Of a stretch of 64,000 nt of DNA, positions 35,438 to 42,617 are shown in pieces. Where the stretch lies: contig JAPPMM010000038.1 in NCBI GenBank assembly GCA_028819075.1, positions 1-64,000 on the forward strand, in the 5' to 3' direction. A program made the translations under genes and the position numbers. Source of the DNA: Gammaproteobacteria bacterium (GTDB taxonomy: Bacteria; Gemmatimonadota; Gemmatimonadetes; Longimicrobiales; Gaopeijiaceae). The number at the start of each line of letters is the position of its first letter. Position 1 is the stretch's first letter. The notes under the pieces were generated by a model that was not told where the DNA came from, searched no databases, and worked only from the letters and a program-made list of their open reading frames with translations.

Positions 35438-36826
35438 GTGCTGCCGGAAGCCGTGAAGATGACCGCAGAGTTCCAGCGCTACAAGGGGATTCGCCGGGCC
35501 GGCGGATCGTGGATCGGCCGAGGATTGCGTGCGTCGGGCCTGACCTCGGCCGGGATCGTCATTCTGGCGCTCTGGCTGGTGGGCTGCACCAGTGTGCCAC
35601 AAGCCCCGGGTGGCGGTGACGCGGCCGCGACCGCCGAGTCCGGTCCGGGAGCCGGCCGGAACGACCCCCGCCATCTCGACAAGCCTTATGTCGTAATGGT
35701 GTCGTTCGACGGGTTTCGGCACGACTACGTGGAGATGTTCAACACACCCAACTTCGACCGCGTGGCGGCCGAGGGTGCTCGCGCCGAAGGGCTCATTCCG
35801 GTCTTCCCCTCGCTGACCTTCCCCGCGCACTACTCCATCGCTACCGGGCTTTACCCAGGGAGCCACGGGCTCGTAGCCAACACCTTCTACGACCGGGAGT
35901 TCGACCGCTTCTACTCCCTCTCCGACCGCGAGACCGTGGAGGACGGCCAGTGGTACGGGGGCGAGCCCATCTGGGTGACCGCCGAGAAACAGGGGATGGT
36001 GAGCGCCGCGTTCTACTTCGTGGGTACCGAGGCAGACATCCAGGGCATCCGGCCCAACCGCTGGAAGCGCTTCGACCCCATCGTCCCGAACCGGGAGCGC
36101 GTCGACACGGTGCTGACATGGCTCGCTCTTCCAGCCGAGACACGCCCGCACATGGTCTCTCTCTATTTTGCGGAGGTGGACTACGCCGGGCATCGGTTCG
36201 GCCCCAGAGGGATTCCCGAGGTGGCGGAAGCGGTGGATCTGGTGGACCGGGCGCTGGGACGCCTTCTGGATGGCATCGACGCGCTGCCCCACGGAGACGA
36301 GGTGTACGTCGTGCTCGTGTCCGACCACGGGATGAGCAACGTCCGGCCGGACGGGCACTACGCGCTGGACCATATCGCCGACATGTCCGGTGCCCACCTC
36401 ACCTCGGGAGGGACCGTGGGCATCCTGCACGTCGAGGGAAGCGACGCGCGGATCGAGGAGCTTCGCGCCTCGCTCGACGAGGGGATGCCGCACGCGCGGG
36501 TCTACCGGAACCGGGAGGCGCCCCCGGAACTGCATGTGAACGGCCACCCCCGTTTCGGAGATCTCGTCGTGGTCCCGGAGGAGGGGTACACGATCGGCAT
36601 CGGCCCGCGCCGGGGAAGCAGTCGGGGGATGCACGGATGGGACCCCTCGTATTCGTCCATGCACGGCATCTTTCTCGTGAAGGGACCGGGAATCGAGCCG
36701 GGCACCCGGCTACCCCGAATCGAGGGGGTGGACATCTATCCCTTCATGGCGCGCGTGCTGGAACTCGAGCCTGCGGAGGGAATCGAGGGTGATCCAGATG
36801 CCCTGGCGGCGCTCGCACGCAGATAG
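35438..36826 (+). CDS. ENPP-like phosphodiesterase/nucleotide pyrophosphatase, lipoprotein
   Basis: A 462-residue predicted secreted enzyme of the alkaline phosphatase superfamily. A basic N-terminus and helix lead to a lipobox (LALWLVGC). The metal Asp is in VVMVSFDGFRHDY, the nucleophile Thr in FPSLTFPAHYSIATGLYP, and further ligands in VDYAGHRFG and VSDHGMSN. The pattern fits ectonucleotide pyrophosphatase/phosphodiesterases better than PafA. The GTG at 35438 has AGGAGAGG upstream; an ATG at 35459 is the alternative. It is the second phosphatase-superfamily gene in the window. Confidence 0.88.
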   Translation: MLPEAVKMTAEFQRYKGIRRAGGSWIGRGLRASGLTSAGIVILALWLVGCTSVPQAPGGGDAAATAESGPGAGRNDPRHLDKPYVVMVSFDGFRHDYVEMFNTPNFDRVAAEGARAEGLIPVFPSLTFPAHYSIATGLYPGSHGLVANTFYDREFDRFYSLSDRETVEDGQWYGGEPIWVTAEKQGMVSAAFYFVGTEADIQGIRPNRWKRFDPIVPNRERVDTVLTWLALPAETRPHMVSLYFAEVDYAGHRFGPRGIPEVAEAVDLVDRALGRLLDGIDALPHGDEVYVVLVSDHGMSNVRPDGHYALDHIADMSGAHLTSGGTVGILHVEGSDARIEELRASLDEGMPHARVYRNREAPPELHVNGHPRFGDLVVVPEEGYTIGIGPRRGSSRGMHGWDPSYSSMHGIFLVKGPGIEPGTRLPRIEGVDIYPFMARVLELEPAEGIEGDPDALAALARR

Positions 36827-36887
36827 GGCGCGCGGCCGTAGCCTCGGCGGCGTGAGAACGCGGATTGGTCGCATGGCCGATCTGCGC

Positions 36888-36917
36888 TTGACACGCTTCG
36901 CGGGATCGCTTTACCTT
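36888..36917 (+). promoter_or_regulatory. Candidate promoter of the tRNA array
   Basis: A perfect TTGACA at 36888-36893 is followed after 18 bases by TACCTT at 36912-36917. The expected start is just before tRNA-fMet. It has the same style as the tRNA-Asn promoter. Confidence 0.5.
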
Positions 36918-36928
36918 TCGCTTCTTGT

Positions 36929-37002
<74 letters not shown>

Positions 37003-37010
37003 CTTGGAAG

Positions 37011-37034
37011 CGCCGCCGAAATGGCGGCGTTTTT
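37011..37034 (+). terminator. Rho-independent terminator after tRNA-fMet
   Basis: A seven-base GC stem CGCCGCC/GGCGGCG with a GAAAT loop is followed directly by five T residues. It lies nine bases after the tRNA. Confidence 0.85.
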
Positions 37035-37242
37035 CCACGTAGCAGGACAGTTTGACGAGAGAAAACACAGGAAACCGAGGCGGGAATCATGCCGGAAGCG
37101 ACCGAAACGCGACGACCGTGGCCTTTCCGGAGGTCGGGCCGCGTGCGGGCGCTTCGCTGGTTTGCGTCCGATACGTGGTCGAGCCCTCGCGGGCGGGGAG
37201 GCGGGACTCGCCGGTAGCCCCCGGCGAACTCCCGATCCAGCC
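37035..37242. other. Spacer between two terminators
   Basis: About 208 bases lie between the tRNA-fMet terminator and a second terminator. A 42-codon frame (37089-37217) starts MPEATETRRPWPF but is Arg-rich, has a weak ribosome site and is not convincing. The second terminator suggests that some short transcript ends here. Confidence 0.25.
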
Positions 37243-37272
37243 GCCCGCACCGAAAGGTTCGGGCGTTTTTTT
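37243..37272 (+). terminator. Rho-independent terminator immediately before tRNA-Phe
   Basis: GCCCG and ACC pair with GGT and CGGGC around a GAAA tetraloop (37243-37264), followed by a run of seven T. The last T abuts tRNA-Phe. The stem has single-base bulges on both sides. Confidence 0.75.
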
Positions 37273-37345
37273 GGCCAGGTAGCTCAGTTGGTAGAGCACG
37301 CGACTGAAAATCGCGGTGTCGGCGGTTCGATTCCGCCCCTGGCCA
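37273..37345 (+). tRNA. tRNA-Phe (GAA)
   Basis: Acceptor GGCCAGG/CCTGGCC, anticodon loop CTGAAAA on a CGCGA/TCGCG stem, T arm GGCGG-TTCGATT-CCGCC, discriminator A. It directly follows a terminator, so its promoter must overlap that region or upstream transcription must read through. Confidence 0.97.
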
Positions 37346-37387
37346 TCTACCGGCTCACCGGCCAGAGATGGCGGGTCGTGTGCGCGG

Positions 37388-37460
37388 GGGTCCGTAGCTC
37401 AACTGGTAGAGCACCGGTCTCCAAAACCGGGGGTTGGGGGTTCGAGTCCCTCCGGGCCTG
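37388..37460 (+). tRNA. tRNA-Trp (CCA)
   Basis: Anticodon loop CTCCAAA on a CCGGT/ACCGG stem. The acceptor GGGTCCG pairs with CGGGCCT using two G-T pairs. T loop TTCGAGT; discriminator G. Confidence 0.95.
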
Positions 37461-37476
37461 TACAACTGGGGGGAGA

Positions 37477-37548
37477 GCCCTCATCGTCTAACGGCTAGGA
37501 CACCACTCTTTCAAGGTGGCGGTCGGGGTTCGATTCCCCGTGAGGGCG
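37477..37548 (+). tRNA. tRNA-Glu (TTC)
   Basis: Acceptor GCCCTCA/TGAGGGC, anticodon loop CTTTCAA on a CCACT/GGTGG stem, T loop TTCGATT, discriminator G. A TTC anticodon is a usual MnmE-MnmG substrate, and both enzymes are encoded in this window. Confidence 0.97.
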
Positions 37549-37578
37549 TTTGGAAGGACGCGCGAAGAGCGCGGAGCA

Positions 37579-37652
37579 GGGGCTGTAGCTCAGTTGGTTA
37601 GAGTGCCGGTCTGTCACACCGGAGGCCGCGGGTTCGAGTCCCGTCAGCCCCG
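37579..37652 (+). tRNA. tRNA-Asp (GTC)
   Basis: Acceptor GGGGCTG/CAGCCCC, anticodon loop CTGTCAC on a CCGGT/ACCGG stem, T loop TTCGAGT, discriminator G. Confidence 0.97.
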
Positions 37653-37691
37653 CTGGTGGTTTTTTGAAAATCTGGGTCGTGGAGCGGGTTT

Positions 37692-37764
37692 GGGGCCGTA
37701 GCTCAGTTGGGAGAGCGCCTGAATGGCATTCAGGAGGTCAGGGGTTCGACTCCCCTCGGCTCCA
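37692..37764 (+). tRNA. tRNA-Ala (GGC)
   Basis: Acceptor GGGGCCG/CGGCTCC includes the G3-T70 wobble pair that identifies alanine tRNA. Anticodon loop ATGGCAT on a CCTGA/TCAGG stem; discriminator A. Confidence 0.97.
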
Positions 37765-37788
37765 TTCACCGAATCGATGTGCCGAAAG

Positions 37789-37873
37789 GCTCGGGTGGCG
37801 GAATTGGTAGACGCGCAGGATTCAGGATCCTGTGGGGGTTAACCCCGTGAGGGTTCGAGTCCCTCTCCGAGCA
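37789..37873 (+). tRNA. tRNA-Leu (CAG)
   Basis: A class II tRNA with long variable arm. Acceptor GCTCGGG/TCCGAGC, anticodon CAG in TTCAGGA, T loop TTCGAGT, discriminator A. Confidence 0.96.
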
Positions 37874-37940
37874 TGGCAGGTCCCGGTGCGGGTACCGTCG
37901 TCGGATGCCGGCGCCCACCGTGGTTTGGTGCAGGACATTT

Positions 37941-38024
37941 GCCCACGTGCTGGAATTGGTAGACAGGCTGGTTTGAGGGACCAGTGTCGGAAACGGCGTA
38001 CAGGTTCGAGTCCTGTCGTGGGCA
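37941..38024 (+). tRNA. tRNA-Leu (GAG)
   Basis: A class II tRNA. Acceptor GCCCACG/CGTGGGC, anticodon GAG in TTGAGGG on a CTGGT/ACCAG stem, long variable arm, T loop TTCGAGT, discriminator A. Confidence 0.96.
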
Positions 38025-38077
38025 TTCGGAGGTGGCCACAACGGCTGGCCGCTTCGGTGGAAGGCGGCAGGAAACCA

Positions 38078-38151
38078 GCGCCCGTAGCTCAATTGGACAG
38101 AGCGCTTGACTACGGATCAAGAGGTTGGGGGTTCGAGTCCTCCCGGGCGTA
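38078..38151 (+). tRNA. tRNA-Arg (ACG)
   Basis: Acceptor GCGCCCG/CGGGCGT (closing G-T pair), anticodon loop CTACGGA on a CTTGA/TCAAG stem, discriminator A. The ACG anticodon is a usual TadA substrate (A to inosine). Confidence 0.97.
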
Positions 38152-38193
38152 TTTCCCTTCGGGGATGTCAAGGCCAGGATGGTTCCGGCCTGG

Positions 38194-38267
38194 GGGCGCG
38201 TAGCTCAGCTGGTTAGAGCGCTACGTTGACATCGTAGAGGTCAGAGGTTCGAGTCCTCTCGCGCCCA
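38194..38267 (+). tRNA. tRNA-Val (GAC)
   Basis: Acceptor GGGCGCG/CGCGCCC, anticodon loop TTGACAT on a CTACG/CGTAG stem, T loop TTCGAGT, discriminator A. Confidence 0.97.
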
Positions 38268-38302
38268 TCGGTTGATACGATTCCGTGAAAGCGATTGCGC
38301 AG

Positions 38303-38375
38303 GGGGCCGTAGCTCAGTTGGGAGAGCGCAGCGTTCGCAACGCTGAGGTCAGGGGTTCGATTCCCCTCGGCTCCA
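38303..38375 (+). tRNA. tRNA-Ala (CGC)
   Basis: Same body as the GGC isoacceptor, including the G3-T70 pair (GGGGCCG/CGGCTCC), with anticodon loop TTCGCAA on a CAGCG/CGCTG stem. The two alanine genes probably arose by duplication. Confidence 0.97.
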
Positions 38376-38407
38376 TTCCTGGTTGGCCGGCGACGGTCGG
38401 CATGGCC

Positions 38408-38480
38408 GCCACCATAGCTCAGCTGGTAGAGCACGTCACTCGTAATGACGGGGTCGTCGGTTCGAATCCGACTGGTGGCT
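38408..38480 (+). tRNA. tRNA-Thr (CGT)
   Basis: Acceptor GCCACCA/TGGTGGC, anticodon loop CTCGTAA on a GTCA/TGAC stem, T loop TTCGAAT, discriminator T. Confidence 0.97.
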
Positions 38481-38526
38481 TGCGGCTTGCCAGCCTGGGC
38501 GGTGAGCGCGCAAATTGGTGGTTGAA

Positions 38527-38599
38527 TGCCCCGTGGTGTAACTGGCAACACGTCTGACTCTGGATCAGAAGAGTCCTGGTTCGATCCCAGGCGGGGCAA
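38527..38599 (+). tRNA. tRNA-Gln (CTG)
   Basis: Acceptor TGCCCCG/CGGGGCA with the weak first pair typical of glutamine tRNA. Anticodon loop CTCTGGA on a TCTGA/TCAGA stem; discriminator A. Confidence 0.96.
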
Positions 38600-38603
38600 T
38601 TTC

Positions 38604-38689
38604 GGAGGGGTGGCCGAGTGGCTTAAGGCGGCGCCCTGCTAAGGCGTTGACCCGAGAGGGTCTCGTGGGTTCGAATCCCACCCCCTCCG
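38604..38689 (+). tRNA. tRNA-Ser (GCT)
   Basis: A class II tRNA. Acceptor GGAGGGG/CCCCTCC, anticodon GCT in CTGCTAA, long variable arm, T arm GTGGG-TTCGAAT-CCCAC, discriminator G. An inverted near-copy of its 3' end (38667-38688) lies downstream at 38711-38733. Confidence 0.96.
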
Positions 38690-38710
38690 CTCGCGAGCAG
38701 GGCTCGCGCC

Positions 38711-38815
38711 GGAGGGGGTGGGCGTTCGAACCCGGGGTTGAGGTTGCGGAGGCTGCGCCTCCTCACCTCACCTTCGGCGCCGCTGGTGCGGCGCCTCGGT
38801 TGCGAATCCCACCCC
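38711..38815. repeat. tRNA-Ser-associated palindromic repeat, copy 1
   Basis: About 105 bases. The left end (38711-38733) is an inverted near-copy of the T arm and acceptor end of the preceding tRNA-Ser, ending in TTCGAACCC. The right end carries TTGCGAATCCCACCCC, a T-arm-like sequence in direct orientation. The middle contains GGCGCCGCTGGTGCGGCGCC, itself a hairpin. It shares GGGTTGAG and CTCACCTTCGGCGCCG blocks with copy 3. Confidence 0.7.
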
Positions 38816-38853
38816 GTGTGTCACAACGGGCGCGGGGGCGGCCTGCCAGTCTG

Positions 38854-38933
38854 GCTCGGGGTTGAGGCTGTGGGGGATTTCGTCTCCTCGTCGCGCATTC
38901 GGACCTGCTTCGCGGGGCCTCGGCTGCGAGTCC
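38854..38933. repeat. tRNA-Ser-associated palindromic repeat, copy 2 (diverged)
   Basis: A shorter, diverged relative. It keeps GCTCGGGGTTGAGGCTG at the left, TCTCCTCG in the middle, and CTTCGCGGGGCCTCGGCTGCGAGTCC at the right in two blocks. The left T-arm-like end is missing. The rest of 38690-39120 holds no gene that I can support. Confidence 0.5.
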
Positions 38934-39120
38934 GGCTTGGGCCTGAAAGGCGCGCATTTGCCTGTCAGGCAACCGGGCCTGGGATACTGAGGCCCCAACC
39001 TTGCCTCGCTCGTTGGGCAGGTATTCCTTTCATTCGCTCAGGCGGCTTGTTTGCTGCGGGCGAACGGGCCGTTGCTTCGTCAGCGGGTTCCCTGCAGGTG
39101 GCAGTGGCTGCATATGTTTC

Positions 39121-39204
39121 GGACGGGTGGCCGAGTGGCTTAAGGCGCACGATTGGAAATCGTGTGGGCTAACGCCCACGTGGGTTAGAATACCACCCCG
39201 TCCG
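39121..39204 (+). tRNA. tRNA-Ser (GGA) with aberrant T arm
   Basis: A class II tRNA. Acceptor GGACGGG/CCCGTCC, anticodon GGA in TTGGAAA on a CACGA/TCGTG stem, long variable arm, discriminator G. The T loop reads TTAGAAT and is followed by A, so the nearly invariant C56 and C61 are both A (39187 and 39192), and the G53-C61 closing pair is lost. It could be a functional variant, a decayed gene or an assembly error. Confidence 0.8.
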
Positions 39205-39225
39205 CTTGCGGGCGGAGCCCGCCAT

Positions 39226-39330
39226 CGGACGGCGTGGGCGTTCGAACCCAGGGTTGAGCCTCCGGGCGCTTCGCGTCCTCGGCTCACCTTCGGCGCCGTT
39301 GGCGCGGCGCCTCGGTTGCGAATCCCGTCC
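39226..39330. repeat. tRNA-Ser-associated palindromic repeat, copy 3
   Basis: It starts 21 bases after tRNA-Ser(GGA). The left end (39226-39249) is an inverted near-copy of that tRNA's acceptor and T arm, but with the canonical TTCGAA. The right end is TTGCGAATCCCGTCC, matching the same tRNA's 3' end in direct orientation. The core shares GCTCACCTTCGGCGCCGTT with copy 1. Confidence 0.7.
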
Positions 39331-39357
39331 GGTCGTGGCGGCGGGGCCGTCTCGGGG

Positions 39358-39446
39358 GCGGCTATCGAACCCAGCGATAAGGTTGCGGACGCGGCACCTC
39401 CTCGGCTCGCCATCGGACCCGCTTCGCGGGGCCTGGGCTGCGAATC
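39358..39446. repeat. tRNA-Ser-associated palindromic repeat, copy 4
   Basis: A fourth relative, from ATCGAACCCAGCGATAAGG to GGGCTGCGAATCG, with CTTCGCGGGGCCT in the centre as in copy 2. It lies just after copy 3. No gene is seen in the rest of 39205-39534. Confidence 0.55.
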
Positions 39447-39534
39447 GCCTGCATCCGCCGGGGCGGCCATCTTGCTGGCGAGCGGGTGGGGCCGCCAATT
39501 GTGTGCATCGTCGCCTGTTGGCGGCAACGACTTT

Positions 39535-39608
39535 CGGGGCGTGGCTCAGTCCGGTAGAGCGCTGCGTTCGGGTCGCAGAGGTCCCCGGTTCAAATCCGGG
39601 CGCCCCGA
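39535..39608 (+). tRNA. tRNA-Pro (CGG)
   Basis: Acceptor CGGGGCG/CGCCCCG with the C1-G72 pair usual for bacterial proline tRNA. Anticodon loop TTCGGGT on a CTGCG/CGCAG stem, T loop TTCAAAT, discriminator A. Confidence 0.97.
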
Positions 39609-39664
39609 TTTTGACAGCAGGTTGAGAGGTTTCCGTCCTTGAGCCGATCGGCCCGGTTTCGTCC

Positions 39665-39747
39665 GGAGGCGTAGTCTAATTGGTAAGGCACCGCACTCGA
39701 AATGCGGCGGGCGAAAGCCCTTGGGGGTTCGAGTCCCCCCGCCTCCG
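39665..39747 (+). tRNA. tRNA-Ser (CGA)
   Basis: A class II tRNA. Acceptor GGAGGCG/CGCCTCC, anticodon loop CTCGAAA on a CCGCA/TGCGG stem, variable arm GGGCGAAAGCCC, T loop TTCGAGT, discriminator G. Unlike the other two serine tRNAs it has no palindromic repeat after it. Confidence 0.95.
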
Positions 39748-39878
39748 CTCCATTCCGGTGTCCACTCCCCGAGCCCGCGCCGAGCCGGATCCGCCAGTAT
39801 CATTGGTCTTGTGTTCCGGGATGGCGCTGATGCCGGTCGCTGTTCGTTAGCGGGCATCTGATCGACGGGAGACTCGCC

Positions 39879-40736
39879 ATGCTCGGGCTCGATTTTATCG
39901 ACCTTCCCCTGGGGGGCACGCCGTTCGGGACCGCGCTCGAATTGTGCCTGGTGCTCGCGCTGGTGGCCTGGCTCCTGTCCGTCATCACCCGCGAGGTCTC
40001 CTGGATCGACCGGCTTTGGTCCATCTGCCCGCCGGTCTATTGCCTGATCGTCGCCGCCTCGGTGGGCTTCGCCTTCCCGCGCGTGATGCTCATGACGGCG
40101 CTTGTGGTCGCATGGGGCGTCCGCCTGACGTACAACTTCGCCCGCAGGGGCGGGTACCGGCCGGGCGGCGAGGACTATCGCTGGGCGCACGTCCGCAAAC
40201 GGTTCGGCCCGGTGGGCTTCCAGGTGCTCAACATCACCGTCGTCCACCCCGGCCAGATGCTGCTCATCTGGCTGTTCACCTCCCCGGTCCACCGGGCGTG
40301 GCAATTCCCGGACACGCCCCTCGGCTCGCTTGACTTCCTGGCCGCCGCCGTGTTCCTCACCCTCCTGGCCGGCGAGACCATTGCCGATCGGCAGATGTGG
40401 GACTTCCAGCAGGACAAGAAGCGCCGGATGGCCAGCGGCGAGGAGATCCGGCAGCCGTTCATGACCCGCGGGCTCTATCGCTACAGCCGGCATCCCAACT
40501 ACTTCTGCGAGATGGGCATGTGGTGGGTGTTCTACCTGTTCGCGGTCGCCGCATCCGGTGAATGGGTGCACTGGACGGTTCTCGGCTGCATCGGGCTCAC
40601 GCTTCTGTTCGTTCCGTCCCTGCGCATGACCGAGGAGATATCCGCCGCGAAGTATCCCGGCTACCGCGAGTACCAGGCAGTCGTGCCCGCGCTGATCCCG
40701 TTTCCCCGGAAGGACGGGGCAAAGACCGCGGATTGA
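39879..40736 (+). CDS. DUF1295 family membrane protein (steroid reductase/ICMT-like)
   Basis: A 285-residue integral membrane protein with about six to seven helices. The conserved segments SWIDRLWSICPPVY, WGVRLTYNFARRGGY and the C-terminal GLYRYSRHPNYFCEMGMWW match DUF1295. This family is related to 3-oxo-5-alpha-steroid 4-dehydrogenase and isoprenylcysteine methyltransferase folds. The substrate is unknown; a lipid or isoprenoid is likely. ATG at 39879 follows a moderate GGGAGA. It is the first protein gene after the tRNA array. Confidence 0.85.
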   Translation: MLGLDFIDLPLGGTPFGTALELCLVLALVAWLLSVITREVSWIDRLWSICPPVYCLIVAASVGFAFPRVMLMTALVVAWGVRLTYNFARRGGYRPGGEDYRWAHVRKRFGPVGFQVLNITVVHPGQMLLIWLFTSPVHRAWQFPDTPLGSLDFLAAAVFLTLLAGETIADRQMWDFQQDKKRRMASGEEIRQPFMTRGLYRYSRHPNYFCEMGMWWVFYLFAVAASGEWVHWTVLGCIGLTLLFVPSLRMTEEISAAKYPGYREYQAVVPALIPFPRKDGAKTAD

Positions 40737-40909
40737 CTTCAAGGCGCCGGCCCCCGCCCGCCGATCAGCGTAAGCTGGAAAGCGGACCCCCTGACCCCGT
40801 CGTCGGCCTGCCTCGCGCCCCACACTCGCCCGGCACGCCTTCGTTCGCCCCGCCCCTGCTCGTGGCATAAGTTGCGTGTTCGGGTCAATTCGTTACCGGG
40901 AGGTGCCTC

Positions 40910-42052
40910 ATGTTCGCGACCGACGACTCCAAGCTCGCCATCAGCCTCGCCATGGTCCTCGCCCTGGCCGCCGGGGCATGCGCGCCAGCCGACAGCGGAG
41001 GGGACGAATCCGCTGGGGCCGAGATGGCCGATCCGACCGATGTGCCCGATCCCGCCATGGCCGGCGATCTGCCCAACCCCACGTCCGAGGTCGTCATCGG
41101 CTTCGGACCGCTGCCGGATGAGCGGGAATGGGGGTCCACGGCGGGTGTGGACATAGGGCCCGACGGACAGCTCTGGGCCTACGACCGCTGTGGCGGGAAC
41201 GCGCTCACCGACGGCTGCGGCACATCCGACGTGGATCCCATCCTCAAGTTCGACCGCGAAACCGGAGAGGTGCTCACCAGCTTCGGCGCGGGGCTCTTCA
41301 TTCTCCCGCACGGGCTGCACGTGGATCAGGACGGGAACGTCTGGGTCACCGACTCATCGGGCGACGCAGAGCAGACAAAGGGCCATCAGGTCTTCAAGTT
41401 CAGCCCCGAGGGCGAGATCCTCATGACGCTCGGGACGCGCGGCGTCGCCGGGAGCGGTCCGGATCACTTCAACCAGCCCTGCGATGTCATCACCACGCCC
41501 GAGGGCTACATCTTCGTATCCGACGGCCACAGCGGCCAGAACGCGAACGTTCCTCCCGGCGCGACCGGGCGCATCATCAAGTTCAGCCCCGAGGGCGAGT
41601 ACATGATGGAATGGGGCCAGATCGGGACGGGCCCCGGGGAATTCCGGACGCCGCACGCGTTGGAGCTGGACTCCCAGGGACGCCTCTTCGTGGCGGACCG
41701 CGGCAACCACCGCATCCAGATCTTCGATCAGGAAGGCAACCTTCTCGACACCTACTACCAGTTCAGCCGGATCAGCGGGCTCTTCATCGACGACAACGAC
41801 ATGCTGTACGCCATCGACTCGGAGTCGAACCCGAACAACCATCCGGACTGGATGACCGGGATCCGCGTTGGCCACGCCAGCGAAGACAGGGTCACGGCGT
41901 TCATTCCACCCCACCCGGTGGAAGACAGGCCCCACGGCGCCGCGGGAGAGGGTGTCGCAGTGGACGCGGAGGGCAACGTCTACGCCGCCGAGGGCCCGAT
42001 TTCGCGGCCGTTCGCGGGCGGAGGGCTGACGAAGTACGTGCGGGCTCCCTGA
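40910..42052 (+). CDS. NHL-repeat beta-propeller lipoprotein
   Basis: A 380-residue secreted protein. The signal region ends in a lipobox (ALAAGACAP, Cys near 24). The body shows repeated blades of the type PHGLHVDQDGNVWVTD, PHALELDSQGRLFVADRGNHRIQIFD and GVAVDAEGNVYAAE, the NHL/six-bladed propeller pattern. Related domains occur in peptidylglycine lyase-like and sensor proteins. No catalytic function can be assigned. GGGAGG lies before the ATG at 40910. It is convergent with the next gene. Confidence 0.85.
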   Translation: MFATDDSKLAISLAMVLALAAGACAPADSGGDESAGAEMADPTDVPDPAMAGDLPNPTSEVVIGFGPLPDEREWGSTAGVDIGPDGQLWAYDRCGGNALTDGCGTSDVDPILKFDRETGEVLTSFGAGLFILPHGLHVDQDGNVWVTDSSGDAEQTKGHQVFKFSPEGEILMTLGTRGVAGSGPDHFNQPCDVITTPEGYIFVSDGHSGQNANVPPGATGRIIKFSPEGEYMMEWGQIGTGPGEFRTPHALELDSQGRLFVADRGNHRIQIFDQEGNLLDTYYQFSRISGLFIDDNDMLYAIDSESNPNNHPDWMTGIRVGHASEDRVTAFIPPHPVEDRPHGAAGEGVAVDAEGNVYAAEGPISRPFAGGGLTKYVRAP

Positions 42053-42065
42053 GACGGAGCCGGCT

Positions 42066-42617
42066 TCAGCGTCCTCCGGGTCCCTCCGATGGTCCGCTCC
42101 ACCCAATCGGGATGGGCAGCCTGGCGGGCGGATAGCACCGTTGCGTCACGTCGTTGCAAATCTGATATCGAAGGATGGCAGTCGCCTCCGTATCAGGCCT
42201 CGGTGCCGGTACGAGCAGAAACCCGAACTCGCCCCGGCCCCTCAGCACCTGCGCCCTTACCCCGTCGTCTCTCGTACCGGCTGGCGCGGCGGTCATCTCG
42301 ACGCCCACCCCGGTTCCCTCGAAGTCGGGGAAAGAGAACGAGAACGGAATGAAGAATCCGTCGTCCCCCTTGTCGATGTACCCATGATGTTCGCTCGGGA
42401 CCTCCACCGAGATTCGGAGCGACAAGGCATCCGCTTGCCGTACGATGCTTCCCGGCACCACCTCGGCAGAGACCGCAGGGCGACCGGGTACGGGTCCGTG
42501 CAGGCGCACCTGCGCCTGAAGAGGCACCGCCGTCAGGATCGGGACGACGGCGGCCAACGTCGGAGCAACCTTCCCCCGAACCTGCTCGAACCAACAGGAC
42601 GCCGCGCCTCTGATCAC
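42066..42617 (-). CDS. Secreted DsbD N-terminal-like domain protein
   Basis: A 183-residue protein with a signal peptide (VAPTLAAVVPILTAVPLQAQ) and one immunoglobulin-like domain. The C-terminal Cys pair in YQICNDVTQRCYPPA resembles the redox pair of the DsbD alpha domain (typically CNDxxCYPP). It therefore probably exchanges disulfides in the periplasm. Its ATG overlaps the stop of the upstream thioredoxin-domain gene by four bases, so the two are coupled and may act together. The membrane part of DsbD is not present here. Confidence 0.7.
   Translation of the reverse strand: MIRGAASCWFEQVRGKVAPTLAAVVPILTAVPLQAQVRLHGPVPGRPAVSAEVVPGSIVRQADALSLRISVEVPSEHHGYIDKGDDGFFIPFSFSFPDFEGTGVGVEMTAAPAGTRDDGVRAQVLRGRGEFGFLLVPAPRPDTEATAILRYQICNDVTQRCYPPARLPIPIGWSGPSEGPGGR

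Noticed and set aside
37052..37282. A 76-codon frame between tRNA-fMet and tRNA-Phe
   Set aside because: It runs through a terminator hairpin and ends inside tRNA-Phe, which a real gene would not do.
38690..39534. CRISPR array
   Set aside because: The repeats are long, imperfect, palindromic and irregularly spaced, with tRNA-like ends; there are no uniform spacers and no cas genes.
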